Positions 1 to 7,267 of a stretch of DNA of 23,128 bases are shown piece by piece (the first letter of the stretch is position 1; every line of letters starts with the position of its first letter). The DNA comes from Bacteroidota bacterium. GTDB lineage: Bacteria > Bacteroidota > Ignavibacteria > SZUA-365 > JAADGX01. Made by a program: the position numbers and the translations under genes. The notes below the pieces were generated by a model. The model did not search any database and was not told the origin of the DNA. It worked only from the letters and a program-made list of their open reading frames with translations. The stretch covers positions 1 through 23,128 of the forward strand of contig JAJRXL010000144.1 in assembly GCA_024276335.1 (NCBI GenBank). Direction: 5' to 3'.

Positions 1-527
1 GAATCGGTGTCCGCGCTGAAATCGAGGTAGCGGCCGCCGCCGTACGTCTCGTCGCCGGTAGTGGCGTCGGTGAAGGGGATGAAGAAATACGGCTCGATGT
101 TCGTGGTATCGACGGGTGCGTACACTTCCAGGCGGTTTTTCTTGCCCGCGAAATCGAATTCCACGTACCCGATGGTCAGCATTTTCCTCGGAATGCCCTT
201 GCTCGTGTTCATCATGAATTCGCGCGGGTTCTCGTACCGCCGGATCACGCTCTCGAACACGTAATCCCGTGAAACGGCGTAATACGCGAGGCCGTCGAAG
301 TGGTCCTTGTCGCCGGGCAGGAGGGGTGAGTGATCGGACGTGAGCAGGAGCAGGTCTTTTTCCTTCCGGTCTTTCGTGACTTCCAGCACGTACAAGTCCG
401 GCTCTTCGCTTTGCTTATTCTCGTTTTCTTCTTTCGACGTGCATCCGCCAAGGACGAGAGAGACGGCGAGGTAAAGAAAAACCGTGGTGAAGGCGCCACG
501 GTACAGTTGCTTTCGGAACGAAGTCAT
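1..527 (-). CDS. DUF1684 family lipoprotein (C-terminus beyond window)
   Basis: The reading frame is open from an ATG at 527 to the left edge, so the C-terminus is missing. About 175 residues are visible. The N-terminus has a basic start, a hydrophobic stretch and a lipobox LGGC with Cys29, predicting a lipoprotein anchored after signal peptidase II cleavage. A charged Glu/Lys/Asn linker follows. Further on are the signatures of the DUF1684 family: a Pro/Phe-rich FFIPFTDATTGDETYGGGRY stretch continuing into LDF. The molecular function of DUF1684 is not established. The start lies 6 bases after the stop of the PorV-like gene, so the two are probably cotranscribed. The Shine-Dalgarno is weak. 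The family call is from motif recognition. Confidence 0.8.
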   Translation of the reverse strand, partial: MTSFRKQLYRGAFTTVFLYLAVSLVLGGCTSKEENENKQSEEPDLYVLEVTKDRKEKDLLLLTSDHSPLLPGDKDHFDGLAYYAVSRDYVFESVIRRYENPREFMMNTSKGIPRKMLTIGYVEFDFAGKKNRLEVYAPVDTTNIEPYFFIPFTDATTGDETYGGGRYLDFSADTD

Positions 528-533
528 CGTGTT

Positions 534-1556
534 TTACCGGGGGTTATCTCTGAAAAATTTCGGTTCCTGGAGCGTCAACCGCAAGGAGATGCGGTGCGTG
601 TTGTCGAGTTGGTCCGCCCCGTCGAATTTCGCGAAAGAATAATCGATGTACAACTTGGGAAGATGCACGCCCGCGCCAAGCGTCAGGCTTTGCGTATCGG
701 TGAAGCCGCCGCGGATCGCGAAGAGGTCCTTGAAGCGGTATTCCAGACCCACGCGGGGATTGAGACTGATGGGGCCGGCGCTCACGAGAGAAGCGTACCT
801 GCGGTTTTCCGCCATGATGTCGAAGTCGAGGGCGGGGGTGAACGTTCCACCCAGCGCCTTGATCATGTATGCCATCCCGACCTTGGCGGTCGGGGAGATG
901 AGCTCTTTCGTGCCGTTGTTCCAGGCGATCAGGGTGGTCGTGATGTCCTGGACGTTGGCCCCGAAATACAACTCGGGGAGCAAGCGGATGAGGATGCCGA
1001 CGTCGAAGCCGACGCCCATTGCCGATGCCTCGGCCAGGTCGCGGCGGATGAGCTTCAGGTTCGCGCCCATGGAGGTGCTGGAATTCAATTGCACCGCGTA
1101 GGACACGTACATGGCCCAGTCGGTAGCGCTGAAAGTGGTGATCTTGGAATAATCGAGGCGGTCGTTGGGGTCGAACTTGTTGTCGCCATTGTAATCGATG
1201 AGCGCGTTGCGGGTATCCGGGATGCCGTCGATGCCCAGGCGCGTGAGGGCGATCCCCAGGGTGTACTTCTTGCCGAGCGGGATTGCCACACCCCCGTAAT
1301 CGTAATTCACCAGATTCCCGAAGCGCTCGTCGTGCATGAGGGCCAGTTCGGGATAGTCGATCAGCATGAGGCCCGCGGGATTCCAGTAGCCCATCGTGAC
1401 GTCGTTGCCGGCGGCGACGTAGGCGCCGCCCATTCCCAGCGCTCTACCTCCAACGCCGATGGCCATGAACTCGCCGGCATATTTTGCGATTTTCTGTGCG
1501 GAGAGGGGGAGCGACGTGAGCAGAAGCAACACGCTCAGGGTGAGAATTTTTTTCAT
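534..1556 (-). CDS. PorV/PorQ (UPF0164-like) outer-membrane beta-barrel protein
   Basis: The protein has 340 residues when started at the ATG at 1556. The frame runs open further upstream, but this start is the one that gives a clean signal peptide: MKK, a Leu-rich core, then LSA before Gln21. The mature N-terminus carries the family hallmark (GVGGRALGMGGAYVA, then a DVTMGYWNPAGL motif), as in FadL-fold PorV/PorQ proteins of Bacteroidota and Ignavibacteria. The rest alternates short polar turns with amphipathic strands, as expected for a barrel. In type IX secretion PorV acts as a shuttle, but many paralogues have no known role and no other secretion gene is visible here. It is the first gene of a likely two-gene operon with the DUF1684 lipoprotein. 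Confidence 0.82.
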   Translation of the reverse strand: MKKILTLSVLLLLTSLPLSAQKIAKYAGEFMAIGVGGRALGMGGAYVAAGNDVTMGYWNPAGLMLIDYPELALMHDERFGNLVNYDYGGVAIPLGKKYTLGIALTRLGIDGIPDTRNALIDYNGDNKFDPNDRLDYSKITTFSATDWAMYVSYAVQLNSSTSMGANLKLIRRDLAEASAMGVGFDVGILIRLLPELYFGANVQDITTTLIAWNNGTKELISPTAKVGMAYMIKALGGTFTPALDFDIMAENRRYASLVSAGPISLNPRVGLEYRFKDLFAIRGGFTDTQSLTLGAGVHLPKLYIDYSFAKFDGADQLDNTHRISLRLTLQEPKFFRDNPR

Positions 1557-1595
1557 CGCGGTGCGTACCTGTAAGACAATTTCAACCACCAGATC

Positions 1596-1624
1596 AATAT
1601 GGGAAAGCCCCGTCCGCCAGTCAA
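1596..1624 (-). promoter_or_regulatory. Putative promoter of the PorV-like gene
   Basis: Read on the minus strand, a -35-like TTGACT (1619-1624) is followed by a 17-base spacer and a -10-like CATATT (1596-1601). Transcription would begin near 1589, giving a leader of roughly 33 bases. Found by eye, no scoring run. Confidence 0.4.
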
Positions 1625-1672
1625 GTCGAAAGTCCAGTTCTGCGTGAAATTCTTGCCGCGCGGGATTCCCTT

Positions 1673-1701
1673 TTGGTTTCGGTCCGGAATCAAAATATAT
1701 T
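1673..1701 (+). promoter_or_regulatory. Putative promoter of the mscS-nudix-HD operon
   Basis: TTGGTT (1673-1678), a 17-base spacer and TATATT (1696-1701). The -10 continues as TATATTTC, close to the TAnnTTTG form described for Bacteroidota. The predicted start, near 1708, lies about 12 bases before the mscS ATG, a short leader. Confidence 0.45.
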
Positions 1702-1719
1702 TCACCGAAGAACTGAATC

Positions 1720-2847
1720 ATGCGCATGCAAATTATCACGGATATTATTGGAAATCCAGTCCTCGGGCACCTGGTAACCGCCGCCTTGTTTCCCATCGTC
1801 GGGTGGATGGTGGGAAGGGTGTTGAAGTTGGTCCTGCAATTTCTCAACCGGAAGCTCGCGCAGCGTACCGCATCGGTGTTTGACAACCTCATCCTGGAAG
1901 TCCTGGAACGGCGCGTCGTGCTCCTTATTGTCGTTCTCGCGGTCTATGCGGGTCTGGATGAAGTACGGCTTGCCATTCCGCCGGATGAATCCTTGTGGCT
2001 GACCCTCCTGTCCGGTCTCGATGCCGTCGTGTACCTGCTGGTCATCGCCATGCTTGGACTGGTGACTATCGAGATCATCTCCGCGATCGTACAGTGGTAC
2101 ATGCGCGACATCGCGACCAAGACCGCCACGCGCCTCGATAACGAGCTGATGCCCTTCGTGCGCAGGGTCCTGAACCTGCTTGTCGTCGTGGTTGCGTTGA
2201 TCATCGTGTTGGATCACTTCGGTCAGAACGTCTCCAGCCTCGTGGTATCGCTGGGTGTCGGATCGCTTGCCATTGCTCTGGCGGCCCAGGACACCCTCTC
2301 GAACATGATCGCGGGTTTCGTCCTCATGGTGGATCGCCCGTTCCGCCAGGGCGACTGGATTCGACTTCCTGACGGTCAGATGGCCGAGGTGCAGGAAATC
2401 GGGTTGCGTTCGACCAAGATCATCGACCTGAACCACGTGATGATGATCATCCCGAATTCCAACCTCGTGAAGGACAGCATCAGCAATCTCTCGTACCCGA
2501 ACGACGTGACCCGCCTGGAAGTGCCGTTCTCCGTGGCGTACGGAACCGACCTGGAGATGATGACCAGTTTTGTCCTGGACAAGATTGCAAGAGAAGAAGA
2601 GATCGAACGGGATCCGCCGCCGGAAATCTTCGTGGAGGAAATGGCGGATTCGGGCATCAATTGCACCCTGTATTGCTTTTACCACAAGCCCGGAAATATT
2701 CCTCGCTTTCAAAACCATTTGCTGCGCGTCGTATACCGGACCTTGAACGAGCACGACATCGAGATTCCCTTCCCGCAGCGGGTCGTACATTTCGCGGGCA
2801 ATTCTCAGCCGGGTTTTCCAGACAACACGGGAGAGCGTCGCCCGTGA
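1720..2847 (+). CDS. MscS-family small-conductance mechanosensitive channel
   Basis: A 375-residue inner-membrane protein that should release solutes when membrane tension rises in hypo-osmotic shock. About five hydrophobic segments are visible before the pore. The pore-lining helix and the start of the beta domain are unmistakable: GVGSLAIALAAQDTLSNMIA at about residues 178-197, then FRQGDWI. A soluble alpha/beta C-terminal domain follows (RSTKIIDLNHVMMIIPNSNL and beyond). The length is above the 286 residues of E. coli MscS because of additional N-terminal helices, which is common in the family. A second ATG two codons downstream is an alternative start. The stop overlaps the GTG start of the Nudix gene by four bases, implying translational coupling. 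Confidence 0.93.
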   Translation: MRMQIITDIIGNPVLGHLVTAALFPIVGWMVGRVLKLVLQFLNRKLAQRTASVFDNLILEVLERRVVLLIVVLAVYAGLDEVRLAIPPDESLWLTLLSGLDAVVYLLVIAMLGLVTIEIISAIVQWYMRDIATKTATRLDNELMPFVRRVLNLLVVVVALIIVLDHFGQNVSSLVVSLGVGSLAIALAAQDTLSNMIAGFVLMVDRPFRQGDWIRLPDGQMAEVQEIGLRSTKIIDLNHVMMIIPNSNLVKDSISNLSYPNDVTRLEVPFSVAYGTDLEMMTSFVLDKIAREEEIERDPPPEIFVEEMADSGINCTLYCFYHKPGNIPRFQNHLLRVVYRTLNEHDIEIPFPQRVVHFAGNSQPGFPDNTGERRP

Positions 2848-3398
2848 GCAAGGAGTTCACGGTCCTGAAGAGGGAATTGGTTTACACCGGTCGCGTGTTT
2901 CGGGTCGAACGCGACGAAGTGCGGCATCGAACCGGCTACCGGAGTGTGCGGGAATGCGTCGTTCACGATGGCGGCGCCGTTGTCTGCCCGGTATTCTCGA
3001 ACGGGGATGTTTTACTCATCAGGCAGTACCGGTACCCGGTCGATCGCCACATCCTGGAATTTCCCGCTGGAAAGCTCCAGCCGGGCGAACCCCCGGAGGA
3101 CTGTGCCCTGCGTGAACTGGAAGAGGAGACAGGCTACCGCGCAACAAGCTTGATCGGGCTGGGCAGCATGTACACGACGCCCGGATACAGCAGCGAGATC
3201 CTTTACTTGTTCGCTGCCCGCGATCTCGAACCGGGGGTGCAGAACCTGGAGTCGGGGGAAGAATCCATCACGGCGGTTCGCGTGTCATTCCCGGAGGCGG
3301 AAGAAATGGTGAAAGACGGCCGCATCATGGACGGAAAAACCATTGCCGCGTTGTACCGGGCGAAGTTTCTCACGGAGATAGCGGGAGAAAAACAATGA
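2844..3398 (+). CDS. Nudix hydrolase, ADP-ribose pyrophosphatase type
   Basis: The 184-residue protein begins with GTG at 2844, overlapping the mscS TGA (GTGA); a GGGAGAG stretch just upstream can serve as ribosome binding site. The frame runs open further upstream, but that part lies inside mscS. A complete Nudix box spans residues 76-98 and fits GX5EX7REUXEEXGU: Gly76, Glu82, Arg90, Glu91, Glu94, Glu95 and Gly97. Preceding QYRYPV and LEFPAGK are typical of the ADP-ribose/NDP-sugar pyrophosphatase branch, which would split ADP-ribose into AMP and ribose 5-phosphate. The exact substrate cannot be read from sequence. It sits between a mechanosensitive channel and an HD hydrolase, in the same direction. 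Confidence 0.9.
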   Translation: MSKEFTVLKRELVYTGRVFRVERDEVRHRTGYRSVRECVVHDGGAVVCPVFSNGDVLLIRQYRYPVDRHILEFPAGKLQPGEPPEDCALRELEEETGYRATSLIGLGSMYTTPGYSSEILYLFAARDLEPGVQNLESGEESITAVRVSFPEAEEMVKDGRIMDGKTIAALYRAKFLTEIAGEKQ

Positions 3399-3401
3399 CA
3401 A

Positions 3402-3436
3402 CCGGGGAGAGTCGAGAACCGTTCATCTCTCTCCGG
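3402..3436 (+). other. Intercistronic stem-loop between the Nudix and HD genes
   Basis: CCGGGGAGAG (3402-3411) pairs with CTCTCTCCGG (3427-3436), ten pairs with one G-U wobble and a 15-base loop. No T-run follows, so it does not look like an intrinsic terminator. An mRNA stability or processing element is more likely. Confidence 0.5.
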
Positions 3437-3468
3437 CAACTTCATCATACCATCAAAAGGTTTCGTCG

Positions 3469-4017
3469 ATGTACTCACTGCTTGTAGAAAACGCCATTCG
3501 CAAAGCCATTGAATTGCACGCGAACCAGTACCGCAAGACCGACCCCAGCCTTCCCTACGTTTCGCATCTTTTTCACGTCGCGATGATTCTGCGCCAGGCC
3601 GGTTATTCCGACGAAGTCGTCGCCGCGGGATTGCTTCACGATGTCCTTGAGGACACCAAGTACAAGCTGGAAGACCTGGAAGAGGACTTCGGGTACAACG
3701 TGGCGAGCCTTGTCTGTGCGGTTACGGAAAATAAGGCGCTGAAATGGGAGGAACGAAAAGCGGAGTACATCGAGCAGATATCCACAGCCTCTGACGAGGT
3801 GAAGGCCATCTCGTGCGCGGATAAGACGCATAACCTGCGTACGTTGCTCGAGGCACACCGCGAAATGGGCGATGGATTATGGAGCATTTTCAGTCGAGGA
3901 AAACGCCAGACGCTCGATTTCTATCTCTCCATGTTGCGGGCGTTAGAGACGAACTGGAGTCATCCCTTGCTCGATGACTACCGGGCGGTCGTCGATGAAT
4001 TGCGTCGCATTATGTGA
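3469..4017 (+). CDS. Small HD-domain phosphohydrolase, SpoT/Mesh1-like
   Basis: A 182-residue protein made almost entirely of one HD domain of the RelA/SpoT hydrolase type. Visible landmarks are PYVSH (His33), LLHDVLEDT (His57, Asp58, Glu61, Asp62) and ADKTHNLRTL (Asp118, Asn122). These correspond to the metal- and nucleotide-binding positions of SpoT hydrolase and of Mesh1 enzymes, which remove the 3' pyrophosphate of (p)ppGpp or act on related nucleotides. No synthetase or TGS/ACT domain is present. The true substrate is inferred. An AAAGG ribosome-binding sequence lies 8 bases before the ATG. It follows the Nudix gene by 70 bases and probably shares its transcript. Confidence 0.83.
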   Translation: MYSLLVENAIRKAIELHANQYRKTDPSLPYVSHLFHVAMILRQAGYSDEVVAAGLLHDVLEDTKYKLEDLEEDFGYNVASLVCAVTENKALKWEERKAEYIEQISTASDEVKAISCADKTHNLRTLLEAHREMGDGLWSIFSRGKRQTLDFYLSMLRALETNWSHPLLDDYRAVVDELRRIM

Positions 4018-4095
4018 TTCGGCCACATTTTTTTCGTACAAGCTCCGTCGCTGCGTCAACCTCGGGTAGAGCCCAACCGAACGGGTGTTTTTCCG

Positions 4096-5577
4096 TTACG
4101 TCGTTTTAGCAGGAAAGAGTTTCTCCATCGATTTCTCATCCGGTGGCGAGGTCAGGTAGCTCACCACGACCAGCGTCCCGATGGAAGCAATCAGCGCGGG
4201 ATAGATGCTGGGAATGCCCCATGGATCCCCGGCGATCATCACCGACGGGAAGGTGTTGGGAATGACCAGGTCGAACAGGATCGCGACGAACGCGCCCGAG
4301 AGGATGCTGGTCAGGCCGCCCGCTTTCGTCGCGCGTTTCCACGCGAGCGCAGCCAGTAGCGCAGGGGTGATCGCGACTCCGTAGATCGTATAAGCGAAGT
4401 ACGCGTATTGCAGGACGGAGATATCGAGTTTAAAAACGGTCGGAAGGAAGACCATCAGGAACGCCGCGAATCCCAGTACCACGATAAAGACTTTTTGCAG
4501 GGCGACCATTTTCTTATGCGGTGCATTTGGATTGATAAAGCGCTGGTAGATGTCGCGCATGATATTCGTCGAAGGGCTGAGCAGGTAATTCATTCCAGTC
4601 GAGATGACCACGACGCAGGCGGCTCCGAGCAGAAGCAAGCCCACCGGTGCAGGCACCATGTCGCGCGCCGCGAGAAGCACGACGGAAGCGGGATCGACAC
4701 TCTTGTCGCTCCAGAAATAACTCGAGGCGTAAATCGCAATAATGATGACCACGGTTTCCACGATGATGGTTCCGATAATCCAGAGAATAACCGCGATTTT
4801 TGCGTCGCGCGGCGTCCTGGCGCTGTAGAATTTCTGGTACATGCTCTGCACGCCCATGAGGAGGAACATGGTGGCCAGAAAGTAGCTGAGCGCCTTGAGG
4901 ATCGGGTACTTTCCGAATTCCGGCGAGATCAACATCATGTGTGAGGCGGGCAACACTTCGGCCGGCGCCGACCAACCTCCGGCCGTAATCACGACAAAGG
5001 GCATGGCCACGATGCAGGCCAGGACGATGATGATGCCGTTGGGCAGGTCGGTGTGGGCGACTGCGATCATTCCCCCCATGGCGGTGAACAGGATGACAAA
5101 CGCGGCGGCAATCGTTTGCCCCAGCTCCACGCTGACGGCCCCATCGGTGATCACGTTAATGATGTATCCCCCCGCACGGAACTGGTAGGAAACAATGGTC
5201 GTGAACGCGATGATCAGCGCCACGGCTCCGAACAGGCGGGCGAATTTTCCGTACCGAACTTCCAGGATATCGCCGATCGTGTATTCGCCAAACGTGCGGA
5301 TTTTGCCTGCCAGGAAGTAGATGACGGCAATGCCCACCCAGGCTCCGGCCGGCATCCACAGCGAACTCCATCCCGCCCGGTATGCGTACTCCGCACCCGC
5401 GATGAACGTCCCTGAACCGATCCAGGTGCAGACGAGCGTAAAAACCATCTTCGTGATGCCAAGGCTCCTTCCGGCGACCATCATGTCATCCTGGGTTTTT
5501 ACCTTCTTGGCATGGTAGAAATTGTAAATGGTCAGGGCGATGAGGTAGGCGATGATGATGATGATGTAGGTGTTCAT
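4096..5577 (-). CDS. Sodium:solute symporter family transporter
   Basis: A 493-residue integral membrane protein with about 13 hydrophobic segments, the usual size of the SSS family. I start it at the ATG at 5577, which opens directly into the first membrane helix (MNTYIIIIIAYLIAL). The frame extends upstream, but that part is hydrophilic and unlike the family. Family features include the VAGRSLG segment after helix 1, WIGSGTFIAGAEYAYRAGW in the unwound helix region, and GGMIAVAHTDLPNG. The substrate cannot be assigned; known members carry proline, pantothenate, sugars or carboxylates with sodium. It lies 58 bases downstream of the M24 peptidase on the same strand, so an amino acid or peptide-derived product is a reasonable guess only. 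Confidence 0.9.
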   Translation of the reverse strand: MNTYIIIIIAYLIALTIYNFYHAKKVKTQDDMMVAGRSLGITKMVFTLVCTWIGSGTFIAGAEYAYRAGWSSLWMPAGAWVGIAVIYFLAGKIRTFGEYTIGDILEVRYGKFARLFGAVALIIAFTTIVSYQFRAGGYIINVITDGAVSVELGQTIAAAFVILFTAMGGMIAVAHTDLPNGIIIVLACIVAMPFVVITAGGWSAPAEVLPASHMMLISPEFGKYPILKALSYFLATMFLLMGVQSMYQKFYSARTPRDAKIAVILWIIGTIIVETVVIIIAIYASSYFWSDKSVDPASVVLLAARDMVPAPVGLLLLGAACVVVISTGMNYLLSPSTNIMRDIYQRFINPNAPHKKMVALQKVFIVVLGFAAFLMVFLPTVFKLDISVLQYAYFAYTIYGVAITPALLAALAWKRATKAGGLTSILSGAFVAILFDLVIPNTFPSVMIAGDPWGIPSIYPALIASIGTLVVVSYLTSPPDEKSMEKLFPAKTT

Positions 5578-5635
5578 GGGAGCTCGCGCGCTTGATGGGA
5601 CAAGGTTATCGAAAACACGGGGTAACGGTGCTGAG

Positions 5636-6826
5636 TTACAACAGATTGAGGATTGGAATGACCTTTTCCTGCATGGGGCCGGTGACTTCCACTTTCCCTT
5701 CATCGGTCACGAAGACGTCGATCTCGGTGCGGAACCCGACTTTTTCCTGCTCGATGTAAATGCCCGGTTCAATGGAAAAGCAGGTGCCGCGGAGAATCGT
5801 GCGCTCGTCCTTTGTCTCGAGATTGTCGATGTTGACGCCGTTGCCGTGCACTTCGAGACCGATGTTGTGCCCGGTGCGATGGGTGAAATACTCGCCGTAC
5901 CCGGTGTCGATAATAACTTTTCGACAAGCGTCGTCCACTTCCCAGCCAAAGACGGGGATGTTCGAAGCGAACCGCTCCTCGACCAGGCGCAAGGCGGCGT
6001 CGCGGGCGGCACGGGCTGTCTGGAACAGGCTTTCGATGCGCTTCGGCACTTCCGTGCCGATGTACCCCATCCAGGTAATGTCGTAGTAGATGCTTCCGGG
6101 GCGATTTTTCCTCGCCCACAGGTCGATGAGCACCAGGTCGCCTTCTTTCATCCTGAAACTGTTTTTCTCGGTGGGCTCGAAGTGGGGATCGGCGGCATGT
6201 TCATTGACGGCAACGATGGGTCCGTCGTCCCAGGTCATGTCATTTTTTTGCATGAGGTCATGCATGAACGCCTGGATTTCCACCTCACGCGGGTTCTCAC
6301 CGGCCTTGACGCGCCGGGCGATTTCCTTGAAAGCCTCGTCCTTGACCATCTGCATGACGGCGCCTGCTTCTTTGTGACTTTCCCAGTCTTCCATGCTGAG
6401 GTGGGCTTCGAATTGCCCGACCAGGTCGGCGCTGGAGACCACTTCCACTCCGAAACTGCGGACGAGGTCGATCGTTCCCGCGTCCACGATCGAGACGTAG
6501 GGGATGGCGTTGTTCGGCGAGTACTGCATGGCGACCTTGCGGGCGCCGGAAAGAATGGTCCGAAGAAGGTCTTGTTGTTGCTGCCAGGGGAGGTACACGT
6601 GTTTTTCACCCGGCAGATGATCGCATCGCCAGGGTTCGATGCGGTGAACGAGCTTTTGCGGTTCTCCTTCTGCCGGGATGTAGTAATACCATCGCCGGGA
6701 GGCAAAGCGGTTGGTGTCCATGTTCAGGATGCGTGCGGCGATAGCGTCGCGGTTGTGAAAGTCGTAGAAGAGCCACCCGTTGATGGATGATTCCTTCAGG
6801 GCGGCTTGGATTGCTGTAATGTTCAT
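5636..6826 (-). CDS. M24 metallopeptidase, Xaa-Pro aminopeptidase/prolidase type
   Basis: A 396-residue cytosolic protein with a creatinase-type N-terminal domain (about residues 1-140) and a pita-bread catalytic domain. All five expected metal ligands are visible: Asp235, Asp249, His320 (in HRTGHNIGLEVH), Glu353 (SIEPGIY) and Glu368 (RTEID). The two aspartates are 14 residues apart, whereas methionine aminopeptidase, prolidase and AMPP typically have 11, so a three-residue insertion sits in that hairpin. The expected activity is removal of an N-terminal residue before proline or hydrolysis of Xaa-Pro dipeptides. The gene precedes the symporter on the same strand. The ribosome binding site is weak (GAGAG). 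Confidence 0.9.
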   Translation of the reverse strand: MNITAIQAALKESSINGWLFYDFHNRDAIAARILNMDTNRFASRRWYYYIPAEGEPQKLVHRIEPWRCDHLPGEKHVYLPWQQQQDLLRTILSGARKVAMQYSPNNAIPYVSIVDAGTIDLVRSFGVEVVSSADLVGQFEAHLSMEDWESHKEAGAVMQMVKDEAFKEIARRVKAGENPREVEIQAFMHDLMQKNDMTWDDGPIVAVNEHAADPHFEPTEKNSFRMKEGDLVLIDLWARKNRPGSIYYDITWMGYIGTEVPKRIESLFQTARAARDAALRLVEERFASNIPVFGWEVDDACRKVIIDTGYGEYFTHRTGHNIGLEVHGNGVNIDNLETKDERTILRGTCFSIEPGIYIEQEKVGFRTEIDVFVTDEGKVEVTGPMQEKVIPILNLL

Positions 6827-7019
6827 ATCGTCTCTCGTTAGGATTCAGTGGGCGATCAATTCCCAGAGAAGATAATAATTTTTTCGGGAACACCATTCGA
6901 TGCAGCCCCGATATCACGATGTGGTCGTTTGGAGTATGGTTTTTCCGGGATGCAGGGACGTCCACGTTTCCGGGGGAAGTATTCATGGGCTCAGTGTACG
7001 GAAGGGCGTAACGGGTGGA

Positions 7020-7048
7020 TTGATTTTCGGCCCTTGCTTTTGTAACTT
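7020..7048 (+). promoter_or_regulatory. Putative promoter of tRNA-Ala and the genes after it
   Basis: TTGATT (7020-7025), a 17-base spacer and TAACTT (7043-7048). Initiation near 7055 would fall only a few bases before the mature tRNA 5' end, as is common for tRNA genes. The 6827-7019 stretch upstream holds no gene I can support. Confidence 0.45.
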
Positions 7049-7058
7049 AATTGTACAT

Positions 7059-7134
7059 GGGGCTGTAGCTCAGTTGGGAGAGCGCTACATTCGCATTGTA
7101 GAGGTCGAGGGTTCGACTCCCTTCAGCTCCACCA
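7059..7134 (+). tRNA. tRNA-Ala, anticodon CGC
   Basis: A full cloverleaf of 76 bases with encoded CCA. The acceptor stem GGGGCTG/CAGCTCC contains the G3-U70 pair that identifies tRNA-Ala. The D arm has GCTC/GAGC. The anticodon stem CTACA/TGTAG is perfect, with loop TTCGCAT and anticodon CGC at 7092-7094, reading GCG. The T arm carries TTCGACT. Confidence 0.97.
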
Positions 7135-7153
7135 TTGGTAATAGAGGAGTTTT

Positions 7154-7267
7154 ATGAAACCGGGTGTCTATTTATTCTGTAATCCAAGAAAGAAAATTGT
7201 AACAACGACAACCGGGAAAATTCCTTATTTACATGCACTGACTGATTCAAGTGCATTTTTTTTATGA
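7154..7267 (+). CDS. Leader-like small ORF, 37 residues, overlapping the nif3 start
   Basis: A short ORF with a strong ribosome binding sequence (AGAGGAG, about 4 bases before the ATG at 7154), 20 bases after the tRNA. It ends with TGA overlapping the nif3 ATG (ATGA). The product is MKPGVYLFCNPRKKIV, four consecutive Thr (codons ACA ACG ACA ACC), then GKIPYLHALTDSSAFFL. I recognise no family. The features visible are a good ribosome site, a run of one amino acid, a hairpin with T-run inside its last codons, and termination exactly on the next start. These fit a leader peptide or a coupling ORF for nif3, which has no ribosome binding site of its own. It could also be a chance ORF. Confidence 0.45.
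   Translation: MKPGVYLFCNPRKKIVTTTTGKIPYLHALTDSSAFFL
7233..7263 (+). terminator. Hairpin with T-run just before nif3: terminator or attenuator
   Basis: ATGCACT (7233-7239) pairs with AGTGCAT (7250-7256) around a 10-base loop, and eight T follow, ending at the nif3 ATG. Two further pairs are possible with one bulged A. It could end the tRNA transcript, or act as an attenuator that ribosomes on the small ORF would open. The stem is short and only about 43% GC, so efficiency is uncertain. Confidence 0.5.

Noticed and set aside
330..1574. 414-codon open frame on the plus strand opposite the PorV-like gene
   Set aside because: It is the antisense of two well-supported minus-strand genes; its product is rich in His/Arg/Asp/Val without any family motif, typical of a shadow frame in GC-rich DNA.
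4018..4095. Short hairpin AACGG/CCGTT with a T-rich loop between the convergent HD and symporter genes
   Set aside because: Only five pairs, with the T-run in the loop rather than after the stem; not a convincing terminator.
5570..6790. 406-codon plus-strand open frame opposite the M24 peptidase
   Set aside because: The opposite strand encodes all five metal ligands of an M24 enzyme; the plus frame shows no recognisable domain.
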